A stretch of 64,000 bases of DNA from Terriglobales bacterium. GTDB taxonomy: Bacteria > Acidobacteriota > Terriglobia > Terriglobales > Acidobacteriaceae. Below the pieces are notes generated by a model. It had not been told where the DNA came from, did no database searches, and was given only the letters and a program-made list of their open reading frames with translations. Below are positions 54,206 through 61,720 of the stretch, piece after piece (position 1 is the first letter of the stretch; the number at the start of each line of letters is the position of its first letter). The position numbers were made by a program, and so were the translations under genes. Location: NCBI GenBank assembly GCA_025462725.1, contig JAOAPE010000006.1:43348-107347 (forward strand), in the 5' to 3' direction.

Positions 54206-54718
54206 TCAAGCTGGAGGAGTCCCAAACAACTTCACCTCGTCCGCATCCTTCCCCATCCGCACCGTCTCCTCGTACTTCATTCCCAGCTTCTCAAGTAGCT
54301 TGATAGAAGCCTCATTCCCCGGCGATGTGATCGCGACGATTCGCGTCATGCGCAGCGCGCTCTGCCCATACCTCATAACCGCTGCCGCCGACTCCATCGC
54401 ATATCCCTGTCCACAGTACTGCGGCAAAAACGCGAATCCAATATCAGGATCTTTCAACGTCTCCCGTTTCAGTAACCCGCAAATTCCAATCGGGACGCCC
54501 GTCGCTTTCAGCAACACCAGATAAAGCCCGTGCCCGAAACGCAAATAACTGGCAATCGGACCGCTTGAAATATATTCGCGTGCATCCGCCAGCGTGCGTA
54601 CACCCTTGTCGCCGATGTATTTCAAAAAAGACGGCTCATTCAGCAGCCCAAGAATGAACTCCGCATCGTCGGTCACCATCCTGCGGAGCACCAGCCGCTC
54701 TGTTTCAACAACTATCAC
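54206..54718 (-). CDS. GNAT acetyltransferase (RimJ/RimL type)
   Basis: VETERLVLRRMVTDDAEFILGLLNEP is the N-terminal signature of the RimJ/RimL branch of GNAT, followed by LYLVLLKATGVPIGICGLLKR, IGFAFLPQYCGQGYAMESAAAVM (acetyl-CoA loop Q-x-x-G-x-A) and ITSPGNEASIKLLEKLGMKYE. Likely acetylates a protein N-terminus or a small amine. GTG 54718 overlaps the TGA of the upstream gene (GTGA), so it is preferred over GTG 54739; length 170. Co-transcribed with the metal-dependent hydrolase-like gene. Confidence 0.92.
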   Translation of the reverse strand: MIVVETERLVLRRMVTDDAEFILGLLNEPSFLKYIGDKGVRTLADAREYISSGPIASYLRFGHGLYLVLLKATGVPIGICGLLKRETLKDPDIGFAFLPQYCGQGYAMESAAAVMRYGQSALRMTRIVAITSPGNEASIKLLEKLGMKYEETVRMGKDADEVKLFGTPPA

Positions 54719-55830
54719 TCGCAGCCCGCGTCTTTGCACGGCTCTTCGCGGTCGCCCATGCGTTGCATCACCACTCGAGCTTTTCGGTCAACATCGATCC
54801 ACACGCTCAACAATTTTGCATTCGAGTCGGGATACACATATCTCAAATCCATCATGTGTACGATCGCGCCGCCACCCTCGCGCTCGTCCTTTAGTTCCGT
54901 TTCGGTGTAGGGAAAGCGAGCCCAATCCAGATACACACGTCCCATGGGCGACTTCTTCGCCGCCAGCGAGTACGGAGTCTCTTCCGGTTTGTATCGCACC
55001 ATCGTCCGATGCTCCGGATCCAACTCCCCCTTCATCGTGTCCACGTTCATGCTGTGAAATGCGTTGCTCGTTTCCACAACGCCCAACCACTTGAAGAGAT
55101 TTATCATGTACGGCGCGGCCATCACCCGCTTCGCATCTTCGCCGTTGTACACCTCAGCTTGCAGCATCGTCCTTGCCCGCCGATGGTTGTAATCGCGTAC
55201 CCACCACACCAGCGCAATGATGACCAACGCCGCAATTGCCGACTTCCGCCCCGGAAATCGTTCTCTCCGCGATCCAACCTCGCCGCTGATCAGCCCGAAG
55301 AACCACGGCGCAATCGCCGCAAGCAAAAGTGGAACCGTGATCGTCGGCTCCACGATGGAAACAATGTCCCATCCATACCAATGCCAATCAAACGGCGCGA
55401 AAGGACGCACTCCGTAGCTGTTCGTAAAATCAAGGAGTATGTGGCTGAGTCCGCCGATCACCGCATACAGATACAGCAATCCCCAACGGACGGGTTGTTT
55501 CGGAGTTTCAATCGGGACATGGTCATCCGCTCTGGTTTTGTTGGGATCATCTTCAACCACCGCGGCGCTAACTTTCCGATTCCCCCGCCAGCGATGTATC
55601 CCATACACCAATCCCACCACTGCAGCTGCCATGAAGGGGACACCCAGAAACGTATGCGTGAATCCGCGATGGTGCGCAAAGCCCTCCACCGGTCCGGCGA
55701 AGTTGGTAAAGATGTCGATGTCAGGAGCTTCCGCCGCGAGCACCAGCGTGAGTGTGGAAAGGGCAGTCTTGCGGTTCAACCCGGCGCGGCTGATTGCCGC
55801 ACCGGTGAAAAAATGTGTGAGTGGGTCCAA
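54715..55830 (-). CDS. YdjM/LexA-regulated-type membrane-bound metal-dependent hydrolase
   Basis: A 371-residue protein starting TTG (MDPLTHFFTGAAISRAG), the conserved N-terminus of the YdjM/DUF457-type membrane hydrolases. The expected metal ligands are visible: His6 in DPLTHF, AAEAPDIDIFTNF with an Asp cluster, HHRGFTHTF (two His) and GLSHILLDFTNSYG. About four membrane segments lie in the first 250 residues; a soluble periplasmic-like domain follows (EVYNGEDAKRVMAAPYM...VWIDVDRKARVVMQRMGD). Enzyme role unproven in the family; some are implicated in phospholipid metabolism. Its TGA overlaps the GNAT start. Confidence 0.88.
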   Translation of the reverse strand: MDPLTHFFTGAAISRAGLNRKTALSTLTLVLAAEAPDIDIFTNFAGPVEGFAHHRGFTHTFLGVPFMAAAVVGLVYGIHRWRGNRKVSAAVVEDDPNKTRADDHVPIETPKQPVRWGLLYLYAVIGGLSHILLDFTNSYGVRPFAPFDWHWYGWDIVSIVEPTITVPLLLAAIAPWFFGLISGEVGSRRERFPGRKSAIAALVIIALVWWVRDYNHRRARTMLQAEVYNGEDAKRVMAAPYMINLFKWLGVVETSNAFHSMNVDTMKGELDPEHRTMVRYKPEETPYSLAAKKSPMGRVYLDWARFPYTETELKDEREGGGAIVHMMDLRYVYPDSNAKLLSVWIDVDRKARVVMQRMGDREEPCKDAGCE

Positions 55831-55889
55831 GGCAGTTCAGGTCCTGCCGAATACATTACCAGAGAAGATTCAACGCGGGGCTGCCCACC

Positions 55890-56576
55890 CTATTCCGCAA
55901 CGGGAGGGCGCTCACCCATTAAACTCTTCCACATCACCAAACAGATCGCAATAGACACCGCATCCACTACCAGCACTAAATACGGCGCACCGTAAACTGT
56001 CTGCACCAACACATGCCTTTTCAGCAGTAAATAGTTTTCGAGCAAAGCACTGCTCAGCGGCAACAACGCGAAGGGCAGAATGTAGAACCCGGCAAACCAC
56101 TGCCATCTCCGCCGATTCTCAATCGCCCGCCACGCCGCAAACAGCGGCGGAAGACAACATCCCCAAACGATTAGTATCACCAGCCAGAATGCCAGCTTTG
56201 AATTCGGATACATCTGCTTCGCCATCCACTGCTCATCATTGTGTCCGGTCAATGCAACGATCATCCGGTTGATAGGAACGTTCGCGAAGATAAGCGTGAA
56301 TCCGAACCACCGCATCCGCAAATCATCCCGTGTCAGCAAGTACCAGCCGATCCAAATGGCAAGAAATGTGAAAATCGGACCGGCAGCTGTGGCCCAGAAC
56401 CGCAACGGGTTTGCATCGCAGCCTTCAGCCAACGTAAACGTGCCAAAGGTCTTGCTACCCACAGATCCGCAAACTGCCGCGCCCGTGAAGTGATGTGTGA
56501 ATTCGTGCGCGCTAGCCAGCAACAGCAGTAGTGCCAGGAACGCCACCGCGTATTGCCAACTGATTCGAAGATGCAT
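55890..56576 (-). CDS. Membrane protein with HExxH motif, M50-like
   Basis: A 228-residue protein with about six membrane segments. HEFTHHFTGAAVCG in the first segment is a HExxH zinc-type motif, and the following LRFWATAAGPIFTFLAIW segment resembles the A-G-P region of M50 (site-2-type) proteases. A third ligand of the N-x-x-P-x-x-x-x-D-G type is not evident: the best candidate is IFANVPINRMIV, which lacks the Asp-Gly. The ORF can also start at TTG 56585; ATG 56576 gives MHLRISWQYA. A degenerate or divergent membrane metalloprotease is the best guess. Part of the minus-strand membrane-protein cluster. Confidence 0.68.
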   Translation of the reverse strand: MHLRISWQYAVAFLALLLLLASAHEFTHHFTGAAVCGSVGSKTFGTFTLAEGCDANPLRFWATAAGPIFTFLAIWIGWYLLTRDDLRMRWFGFTLIFANVPINRMIVALTGHNDEQWMAKQMYPNSKLAFWLVILIVWGCCLPPLFAAWRAIENRRRWQWFAGFYILPFALLPLSSALLENYLLLKRHVLVQTVYGAPYLVLVVDAVSIAICLVMWKSLMGERPPVAE

Positions 56577-56614
56577 GCCTACCAATACGCAACTGGCGCT
56601 GCACCGGTTCCAAC

Positions 56615-57145
56615 TCAGCCGGCCAGAAACTCCACCCCGCTCCGCTCGTCCCCACGCCGATTCTCATACGCAGGTCTTTCACTCAACGAATTCGGAGCAT
56701 CAAGATGTGCGCCGTCGTCCACGCCCACTCCCAGCCGGTCAACCAATTCGCCACCCAACCATCCCGTGATTACAGACAGCGCCATTCCGCTCACCGATAG
56801 CGCGATCGCCGCATTGTCAGGATTCCCCGGATTCTCCTTGCGCCTCGCCCAACTAGCGGCAAACAATCCCAGCACCGCGACGTTTCCAATCCCGTGTACC
56901 AGGCCGATCTTCTTCGCTCGCGTCCCTTCAGGAATCGCAAGGAAATCGATGACTCCGGGCACCGCCGTTACCAGGCCGCTGGCCACGCCCGCACCCATCA
57001 TGTACTGCCCGGCTTCTGACCAACGCTCGTTTCCCGTAGCCTTGCCGATGCCATCAAAAATGGCCGCGGTTCCCAATAATCCCAGAGGAAACGCGATCAG
57101 CATCTGGTGTAGCGGATGTCCCGCAACCTTGGCTCTGCTCTCCAT
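56615..57145 (-). CDS. DUF2231 four-helix membrane protein
   Basis: A 176-residue protein. The beginning (VAGHPLHQMLIAFPLGLLGTAAIFDGI) is the DUF2231 signature with the His-P-x-H pair that may bind heme or metal. Further segments are GAGVASGLVTAVPGVIDFLAIP, LVHGIGNVAVLGLFAASW and ALSVSGMALSVITGWLGGELVDRLGVGV. GGAGGG precedes ATG 57145 at 7 bases, so the longer frame is rejected. DUF2231 proteins are thought to be quinone/electron-transfer or redox-related. Start of the five-gene minus-strand cluster and divergent from the cold-shock gene. Confidence 0.93.
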   Translation of the reverse strand: MESRAKVAGHPLHQMLIAFPLGLLGTAAIFDGIGKATGNERWSEAGQYMMGAGVASGLVTAVPGVIDFLAIPEGTRAKKIGLVHGIGNVAVLGLFAASWARRKENPGNPDNAAIALSVSGMALSVITGWLGGELVDRLGVGVDDGAHLDAPNSLSERPAYENRRGDERSGVEFLAG

Positions 57146-57413
57146 CAAATCCCTCCATTTACATGTACATAGAAGAAGGATGTGCTCCGTCAAGGGTAGG
57201 TTGGCACAACGTAAAAAGCGGCCCATAACTGACCCCTCCAGGAACCCGGTTTATTAAATTTTTGCTACAAACCCCCAGGAACCTGATAGAGTGTGTGGCT
57301 AAGTTACGTTAAGAGCGGTGCATGCAGTCTCTTCGCTGGAAAGCAAGTCCCTGCCACAGTTTTTCTCCGATTCCTTCGGCGTAACAATCAATTGAAAAAG
57401 GAAAATCAACACA

Positions 57414-57614
57414 ATGGAACAAGGAACAGTAAAGTGGTTTAACGATGCAAAGGGATTTGGATTCATCAGCCGCGAGAATGGCGAAGACGTCTTCGTGCAC
57501 TTTTCGGCGATTCAGTCAGGCGGCTTCAAGAGCCTCCAAGAAGGTCAGCGCGTCCAGTTCAGCGTGACCAAGGGCCCCAAGGGTCTGCAAGCAGAGAACG
57601 TGCAAGCGGTCTAA
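57414..57614 (+). CDS. Cold-shock protein (Csp family)
   Basis: A 66-residue OB-fold RNA chaperone. [32 protein letters not shown] has RNP1 KGFGFI (14-19) and RNP2 VFVHF (26-30), and the terminal [10 protein letters not shown] is typical. The segment before it, 57146-57413, is about 270 bases with no gene and A/T-rich stretches (TTTATTAAATTTTTGC near 57250); a long leader, as in csp genes, is plausible. A good terminator follows at 57644. It is divergent from the DUF2231 gene. Confidence 0.97.
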   Translation: MEQGTVKWFNDAKGFGFISRENGEDVFVHFSAIQSGGFKSLQEGQRVQFSVTKGPKGLQAENVQAV

Positions 57615-57643
57615 CTTCCGCCAGCCTCTGCTGGGAAGTTTAA

Positions 57644-57673
57644 AGGGCGGCCATCTGGCCGCCCTTCTCTTTT
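57644..57673 (+). terminator. Intrinsic terminator of the cold-shock gene
   Basis: Perfect 9-bp stem AGGGCGGCC (57644-57652) / GGCCGCCCT (57657-57665), 4-base loop ATCT, then TCTCTTTT. About 30 bases after the csp stop. Confidence 0.92.
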
Positions 57674-57721
57674 GCTGAAGCTTCTTGTCTGGTGCCCCAG
57701 AAGCTTACGTGGGAATTTCAC

Positions 57722-58321
57722 TTATCGCCGGCGCACTCCGCCGCCGTTGTATCCCTGCTGATATCCCTGTTGATAAGCCTGCAGGTAACTCTGCTCGTAC
57801 GTCCGCTTATCGCCCAGGTTGTTGTTGTAACCACGGTCCGGATGGTTGTAGCCCGGGCCATAGTGGAACTGGCGTCCCGCACTGCGATCGGATCGGCCAT
57901 CATTCATGCCATCGGAATATCCCATGTTCGCTCCCGGATTTCCGTACGCCGTGTTGCCGTAGTAGCCGTTATTGCCATAACCGCTATTTCCGTAATATCC
58001 GTTGTTGTTGTAGACCGAGTTGCGGTTGTTTCGATACACCTGTTGGTTTTGGTAAACCTGACCCTGGTTGTAGTAGCCATTGTTTCGGGCTGCTCGCTCT
58101 CGGGTATCACGATCCCGGTCATGATCGCGGTCGCGCTGCGCCCGCGCCCGATCATCCCGGTCACGGTCGTTCTGTTTCCAATTCTTATTATTGGTGTTGC
58201 GGGTGTGATCACGATCGACCTTCTTGTCGTCGCGGTCATGGTCTCGGTCCTGCGCTACTGCTACCGCAGAACTCCCTAACAGCAATGCTCCGGAAATTAA
58301 AAGTACCTTCAAAGTTTTCAT
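57722..58321 (-). CDS. Exported low-complexity protein (D/R-rich, then N/Y/G-rich)
   Basis: Signal peptide MKTLKVLLISGALLLGSSAVAVAQ, then a D/R/H-rich block (DRDHDRDDKKVDRDH), a R/D-rich coil, and an N/Y/G/Q-rich block with repeated NNGYYGNSGYGNNGYYGN-type units, ending in YLQAYQQGYQQGYNGGG. The start ATG 58321 is preceded by GGAGGGACC. Such polar N/Y-rich composition is prion-like or amyloid-prone. I know similar acidobacterial exported proteins but no function. Very different amino acid composition from its neighbours, though codon use looks normal. Confidence 0.82.
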   Translation of the reverse strand: MKTLKVLLISGALLLGSSAVAVAQDRDHDRDDKKVDRDHTRNTNNKNWKQNDRDRDDRARAQRDRDHDRDRDTRERAARNNGYYNQGQVYQNQQVYRNNRNSVYNNNGYYGNSGYGNNGYYGNTAYGNPGANMGYSDGMNDGRSDRSAGRQFHYGPGYNHPDRGYNNNLGDKRTYEQSYLQAYQQGYQQGYNGGGVRRR

Positions 58322-58515
58322 GGTCCCTCCGACCTGTATTTCCTCCGGCTCCATGCCGGTTCTAGACGAAAGCGGTCGCGGTTGTTACTTGTTCAAACCC
58401 TCTCTCAATCCAGATGTTGCGGCAAATCCAGAGTAGGCCTACCCTGCTCGCTGCACTTCAGCTAACAGCCAAACTGATGTCAGACGCCTACTGAACCCCA
58501 AGTTTTCTTGGTGAA

Positions 58516-58557
58516 CCTCTGTGCCCCTCTGTGTTCTCTGTGGTTCAAGATTTTGAC
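58516..58557. repeat. Dispersed intergenic repeat, copy 2
   Basis: CCTCTGTGCCCCTCTGTGTT continuing into CTCTGTGGTTCAAGATTTTG; shares the CCCTCTGTGT...CTCTGTGGTT core with 52801-52836. It lies in a 297-base spacer (58322-58618) that otherwise holds no gene I can see. Confidence 0.6.
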
Positions 58558-58618
58558 TTTGCTTTTGCCTTCGCTGAGAGCTGATATCTATCCCCAAAGT
58601 GTTACCCTTTACACCACC

Positions 58619-59452
58619 ATGACCGAGCCCAATTCCGATCCAAATCAATTTCTCGAACTCAAGAAAAAACTAAAAGCCACGTGGATGGCCGGCGACTTTG
58701 GCCAGATCGCAAAGCGCAATGCCGAAACCGCCGAGGCATTCATCGCCCGCCTTCATCTCAAACCCGGAACCAATGTTCTCGACGTCGCCTGCGGAACCGG
58801 CAATCTCGCTATTCCCGCTGCTCGCGCCGGAGCCAACGTCATCGGCGTGGACATCGCGTCCAATCTCATCGAACAAGCCCGCGAACGCGCCGTCGAGGAA
58901 GGCCTATCCGACAAAACCCAATTCGACGAAGGTGATGCCGAACAGCTTTCCTATCGCGACGCGCAGTTCGATGTGGTGGTTTCAATGTACGGTGCTATGT
59001 TTGCTCCCCGACCCGATCGAGCCGCAGCGGAGATGCTTCGCGTGACCAAGCCCGGCGGACTCATCGCCATGGCCAATTGGACTCCCGAAGGATTCGTCGG
59101 CCAAATGTTCGCCATCACTGCGAAACATGCGCCACCACCGCCCGGCATTCCGCCTCCGGCGTTGTGGGGCAAGGAAGACGTCGTGCGACAGCGCCTCGGC
59201 AGCGGCGCGAGCAAGATCGAGACCCGCAGAGTCATGGCTGACTTCAGCTTCCCGCTGCCTCCGCGTGAAGTAGTAGAGTTCTTTCGCAAATACTTCGGCC
59301 CCACGCAGATGACGTACGCCCGGCTCGATCCAGAAGCGCAGCAGCGGCTCACCGATGATCTGGTCGCCCACTGGACAGAACATAACAAGGGAACAGCCAC
59401 CAGCACCCGCCTAGACGCCGAATTCCTGGAGGTCTATGCCACGAGAGATTAA
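58619..59452 (+). CDS. UbiE/COQ5-like SAM-dependent methyltransferase
   Basis: A 277-residue class-I methyltransferase. VLDVACGTGNLAIPAARAGANVIGVDIA gives motif I (about 55-61) and the acidic motif II end; YRDAQFDVVVSMYGAMFAPRPDRAAAEMLRVTKPGG contains the substrate-contact region, and the C-terminal 100 residues add a helical part with FFRKYFGPTQMTYARLD. ATG 58619 is the first in-frame start with sequence similarity; the upstream open frame runs through the dispersed repeat. A TTACAC box lies just before. The substrate is not deducible. Confidence 0.88.
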   Translation: MTEPNSDPNQFLELKKKLKATWMAGDFGQIAKRNAETAEAFIARLHLKPGTNVLDVACGTGNLAIPAARAGANVIGVDIASNLIEQARERAVEEGLSDKTQFDEGDAEQLSYRDAQFDVVVSMYGAMFAPRPDRAAAEMLRVTKPGGLIAMANWTPEGFVGQMFAITAKHAPPPPGIPPPALWGKEDVVRQRLGSGASKIETRRVMADFSFPLPPREVVEFFRKYFGPTQMTYARLDPEAQQRLTDDLVAHWTEHNKGTATSTRLDAEFLEVYATRD

Positions 59453-59463
59453 CGAAATCAAAA

Positions 59464-59484
59464 TATATCGTAATGCGATATAAT
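59464..59484 (+). promoter_or_regulatory. Palindromic operator overlapping a -10 box
   Basis: TATATCG (59464-59470) - TAATG - CGATATA (59476-59482): perfect 7-base arms with a 5-base spacer. The right arm overlaps TATAAT at 59479-59484, so a dimeric regulator bound here would block the promoter. Transcription would begin near 59491. Confidence 0.6.
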
Positions 59485-59511
59485 TGGCGTTAGTAGGAAA
59501 GTGAGTACCCA

Positions 59512-59604
59512 TTGATCGAAGTCACAAGCGTTTTAATACTTATCGCAGGAATGATCTACGCAGCCATCAAGTACGAACGACGCGCTGAAGACAAGAACGA
59601 CTGA
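59512..59604 (+). CDS. Predicted 30-residue single-span membrane peptide
   Basis: TTG start, 30 residues: a hydrophobic helix (VTSVLILIAGMIYAAI) and a charged C-terminal tail (KYERRAEDKND), the layout of small single-pass membrane peptides with the positive end inside. AGTGAG at 59500-59505 is a plausible Shine-Dalgarno 6 bases before the TTG. It is flanked by its own promoter/operator (59464-59484) and intrinsic terminator (59632-59661), so the whole transcript is only about 170 bases. No other start codon exists between the preceding in-frame stop and TTG 59512. The alternative is a small non-coding RNA. The function is unknown. Confidence 0.45.
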   Translation: MIEVTSVLILIAGMIYAAIKYERRAEDKND

Positions 59605-59631
59605 TTTTACGAGTCACCCTTGGCTCAATCG

Positions 59632-59661
59632 GCCGCCACTAACACCGGCGGCTTTTCTTTT
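59632..59661 (+). terminator. Intrinsic terminator of the small transcription unit
   Basis: GCCGCC (59632-59637) / GGCGGC (59647-59652) with a 9-base loop, followed by TTTTCTTTT (59653-59661). It lies 28 bases after the stop of the 30-residue frame. Confidence 0.8.
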
Positions 59662-59718
59662 GCTGACCGCTGACACTACCCACTAGCCACTATCCACTCG
59701 CTGTGGCATCATGTACCT

Positions 59719-59781
59719 ATGGGAAACAAAAACACACAGAAGCGCGAAGCCAAGAAGCCCAAAAAGAGCAAGTCCAAATAA
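59719..59781 (+). CDS. 20-residue Lys-rich peptide (KREAKKPKK type)
   Basis: Encodes MGNKNTQ-KREAKKPKK-SKSK. I recognise the KREAKKPKK core from very short conserved hypothetical proteins annotated in many bacterial genomes (memory, not a search), so it is more likely a gene than chance. No Shine-Dalgarno is visible; the preceding bases give only ATGTACCT, so a leaderless start is possible. Its TAA ends at 59781, one base before the stop of the minus-strand PP2C gene (59782). The role is unknown; a basic, disordered peptide could bind RNA, DNA or membranes. Confidence 0.65.
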   Translation: MGNKNTQKREAKKPKKSKSK

Positions 59782-61212
59782 CTATTGTTCTCGGCGGATC
59801 ATGATTGCTGTCGCATCATCCGCGAGTACGCCACCTTGGGTAAACTCTTTCACGTCCGTCAGAAGTTCCTTGGCGGAGAGGTTCTTCTTTTGCAGCACCT
59901 TCGGCAGTCGTACTGCCCCGTATTCTTCTCCCCGCAGGTTGGCGGCTTCCAGCACGCCATCTGAATAGATCAGTAAGCGGTCACCCGGTTCGAGCTTGAC
60001 CTGCATCTCCTCATAGCTGCCCGGCCACACTCCCAGCGGAAACCCATTCGCGGTGTTGACCATACTCGTATTCGTCCCCGGCCTATGCCGTATCAGAATC
60101 GGATACGGGTGTCCGGCATTCGCAATCGTCGAAACTCCAGTGCTTGCGTCCAAGATCAGGAACACCATCGTCACATAGCGGTCATCAGGCAGTTGCTTCA
60201 GCAGCGAAGTGTTCGTCCTGTTCAATACTTCTCCCGGCGACGAACTTCCAAACGCCGCGCGCCGAAACAGTGCTCTGGCGGCTGCCATCAGCAGGGCAGC
60301 AGCCATGCCCTTGCCGCAAACATCGCCCAATGACACGCCGCACATTCCGTCACTGATGTTGAAGTAGTCGTACCAATCTCCGCCCACAGCCCTCAATTGC
60401 AGGCACATTCCGTCGATCACATATCCTGCAATCTTCGGCGTGGTCTCCGGGAACAGCGCTCTTTGGAAGCGACACGCCTCTTCCTGCTCGCGCAGTACCT
60501 TCTCCTTCTCCGCGCGTTCCTGCTTAAAAAGCCTGGCATTTTCTACTGCGATGGCGATGGTATCGGCTAGGCTCCTCAAAAGTTCTATCTGCTCCGGCGA
60601 GAAGGCGTCAGTCACCGAACTCTGCACGTCGAAGACTCCAATGAACTTCCCCCGGCTCGTCAGTGGAATGTCGACTTCAGACAGCGTGCTCGGTTCACTG
60701 GGAACGTAGAAAGGGTCCTTGCGGACGTCCGGTGCATATCGAGCTTGGCGGGTGGCTGCCACGTGCCCGACCATCCCCATTGCCCCGATCCGGAATCGGT
60801 AGCCCTTCAAGTGCAAGTTGGAGAACCCGCGCATGGCGATCATCTCCAACTCATCTCTGGATTCATCTTTGAGCAGCACTGCCGTGCGGGTGCATCCGAA
60901 GGTTTCAGCCACGCTGCCTACTATCTCGTCCAGCAGTTCTTCCAAATCAAGGATGCTGCTTACCTTTTGCGCGGCCTCCTGCAACAACTCGAGCTGCCGG
61001 ACACGCACTTCCAGCTCTCTGATCCGCGCCGATTCCGCTCCTGCCTCGTGAGTTGTGTCCTCGACAGGCCAGATTCTTTCGTTAAAGCGCTGTTTCGCGG
61101 AGCGGCGCATCACACCACGTTTGATGCTAGAAAGACTCGCAGTAGCTTCCGCTGAGCAAGCGCGCTCGCGTTTGAAAGTTGCAGACATGAGATGCTGCTG
61201 TGACTCGCGCAT
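59782..61212 (-). CDS. GAF and PP2C/SpoIIE (RsbU-like) phosphatase
   Basis: Serine phosphatase of the RsbU type, about 476 residues. N-terminal region, then a coiled coil (ESARIRELEVRVRQLELLQEAAQKVSSIL), a GAF domain (LDEIVGSVAETFGCTRTAVLLKDE...FIGVFDVQSSVTDAFSPEQIELLRSLADTIAIAVENARLF), an S-helix, and PP2C-SpoIIE (RAVGGDWYDYF with the metal Asp, LGDVCGKGMAAALLMAAARALFR, NAGHPYPILIR, LLIYSDGVLEA, DDATAIMI). In family terms it dephosphorylates an anti-sigma-factor antagonist. The STAS protein at 27460 is no direct partner because its phosphorylatable serine is missing. ATG 61212 (MRESQQHL) or 61188 (MSATFKRE) is the likely start, divergent from 61238. Confidence 0.93.
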   Translation of the reverse strand: MRESQQHLMSATFKRERACSAEATASLSSIKRGVMRRSAKQRFNERIWPVEDTTHEAGAESARIRELEVRVRQLELLQEAAQKVSSILDLEELLDEIVGSVAETFGCTRTAVLLKDESRDELEMIAMRGFSNLHLKGYRFRIGAMGMVGHVAATRQARYAPDVRKDPFYVPSEPSTLSEVDIPLTSRGKFIGVFDVQSSVTDAFSPEQIELLRSLADTIAIAVENARLFKQERAEKEKVLREQEEACRFQRALFPETTPKIAGYVIDGMCLQLRAVGGDWYDYFNISDGMCGVSLGDVCGKGMAAALLMAAARALFRRAAFGSSSPGEVLNRTNTSLLKQLPDDRYVTMVFLILDASTGVSTIANAGHPYPILIRHRPGTNTSMVNTANGFPLGVWPGSYEEMQVKLEPGDRLLIYSDGVLEAANLRGEEYGAVRLPKVLQKKNLSAKELLTDVKEFTQGGVLADDATAIMIRREQ

Positions 61213-61237
61213 GCTAAAATCCGCGCCGAGGAAGACC

Positions 61238-61720
61238 ATGAAGAAAGTTTTCGTATTGCTGCTGCTCGTGTCCATTTGCGCCATCGCGCAAACCGCTTCG
61301 AAGGAATCCGCGCCCGCCAAGAAATCCGCAACGAACTCCACCACTGTGAACGCCGCTCTCCTTCAGGACGTCTGGACGCAATGGTGCACGCTCAATCCCG
61401 CGAACCCCGCCAAGTATTACGACAAGTCTTCCTCCAACATCTATTTCGACATCACGCCGCTCGAATACCACGGATGGTCAAAGTACGCATCCGGCGTCGT
61501 CCAAGTGCTCGCTGGCATGAAGACCGGCTCCTCCAAAGTCGACGAGATCCGCATCCATCCCGCCGGCTCTACCATCTGGACTTCCGCCATCGTTCACCTC
61601 GACATGGTCATGAAAGACGGTTCCAAGAGCAAAGCCGACTGGCGTTGGACATCCATCTGGGAAAAGCGCGGAGCCGATTGGAAGATCGTCCACGAACATG
61701 TGAGCGCGCCCGAAAAATGA
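61238..61720 (+). CDS. Exported NTF2-like (SnoaL-type) protein
   Basis: A 160-residue protein with a signal peptide (KKVFVLLLLVSICAIAQ). The mature part is compatible with an NTF2/SnoaL-like fold: LLQDVWTQWCTLNPANPAKYYDKSSSNIYFDITPLEYHGWSKYASGVVQVLAGM, DEIRIHPAGSTIWTSAIVHLDMVMKDGSKSKADWRWTSIWEKRGADWKIVHEHVS. The ending W-K-I-x-H-x-H-x-S is very typical. GAGGAAG lies 5 bases before ATG 61238. It overlaps the alpha/beta hydrolase start by 4 bases (ATGA), so they are co-translated. Ligand unknown. Confidence 0.88.
   Translation: MKKVFVLLLLVSICAIAQTASKESAPAKKSATNSTTVNAALLQDVWTQWCTLNPANPAKYYDKSSSNIYFDITPLEYHGWSKYASGVVQVLAGMKTGSSKVDEIRIHPAGSTIWTSAIVHLDMVMKDGSKSKADWRWTSIWEKRGADWKIVHEHVSAPEK

Noticed and set aside
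61055..61716. Extended N-termini of the NTF2-like and hydrolase genes (starts at 61055 and 61276)
   Set aside because: They run antisense through the PP2C gene or through the NTF2-like gene in a different frame; signal peptides begin at 61238 and 61717.
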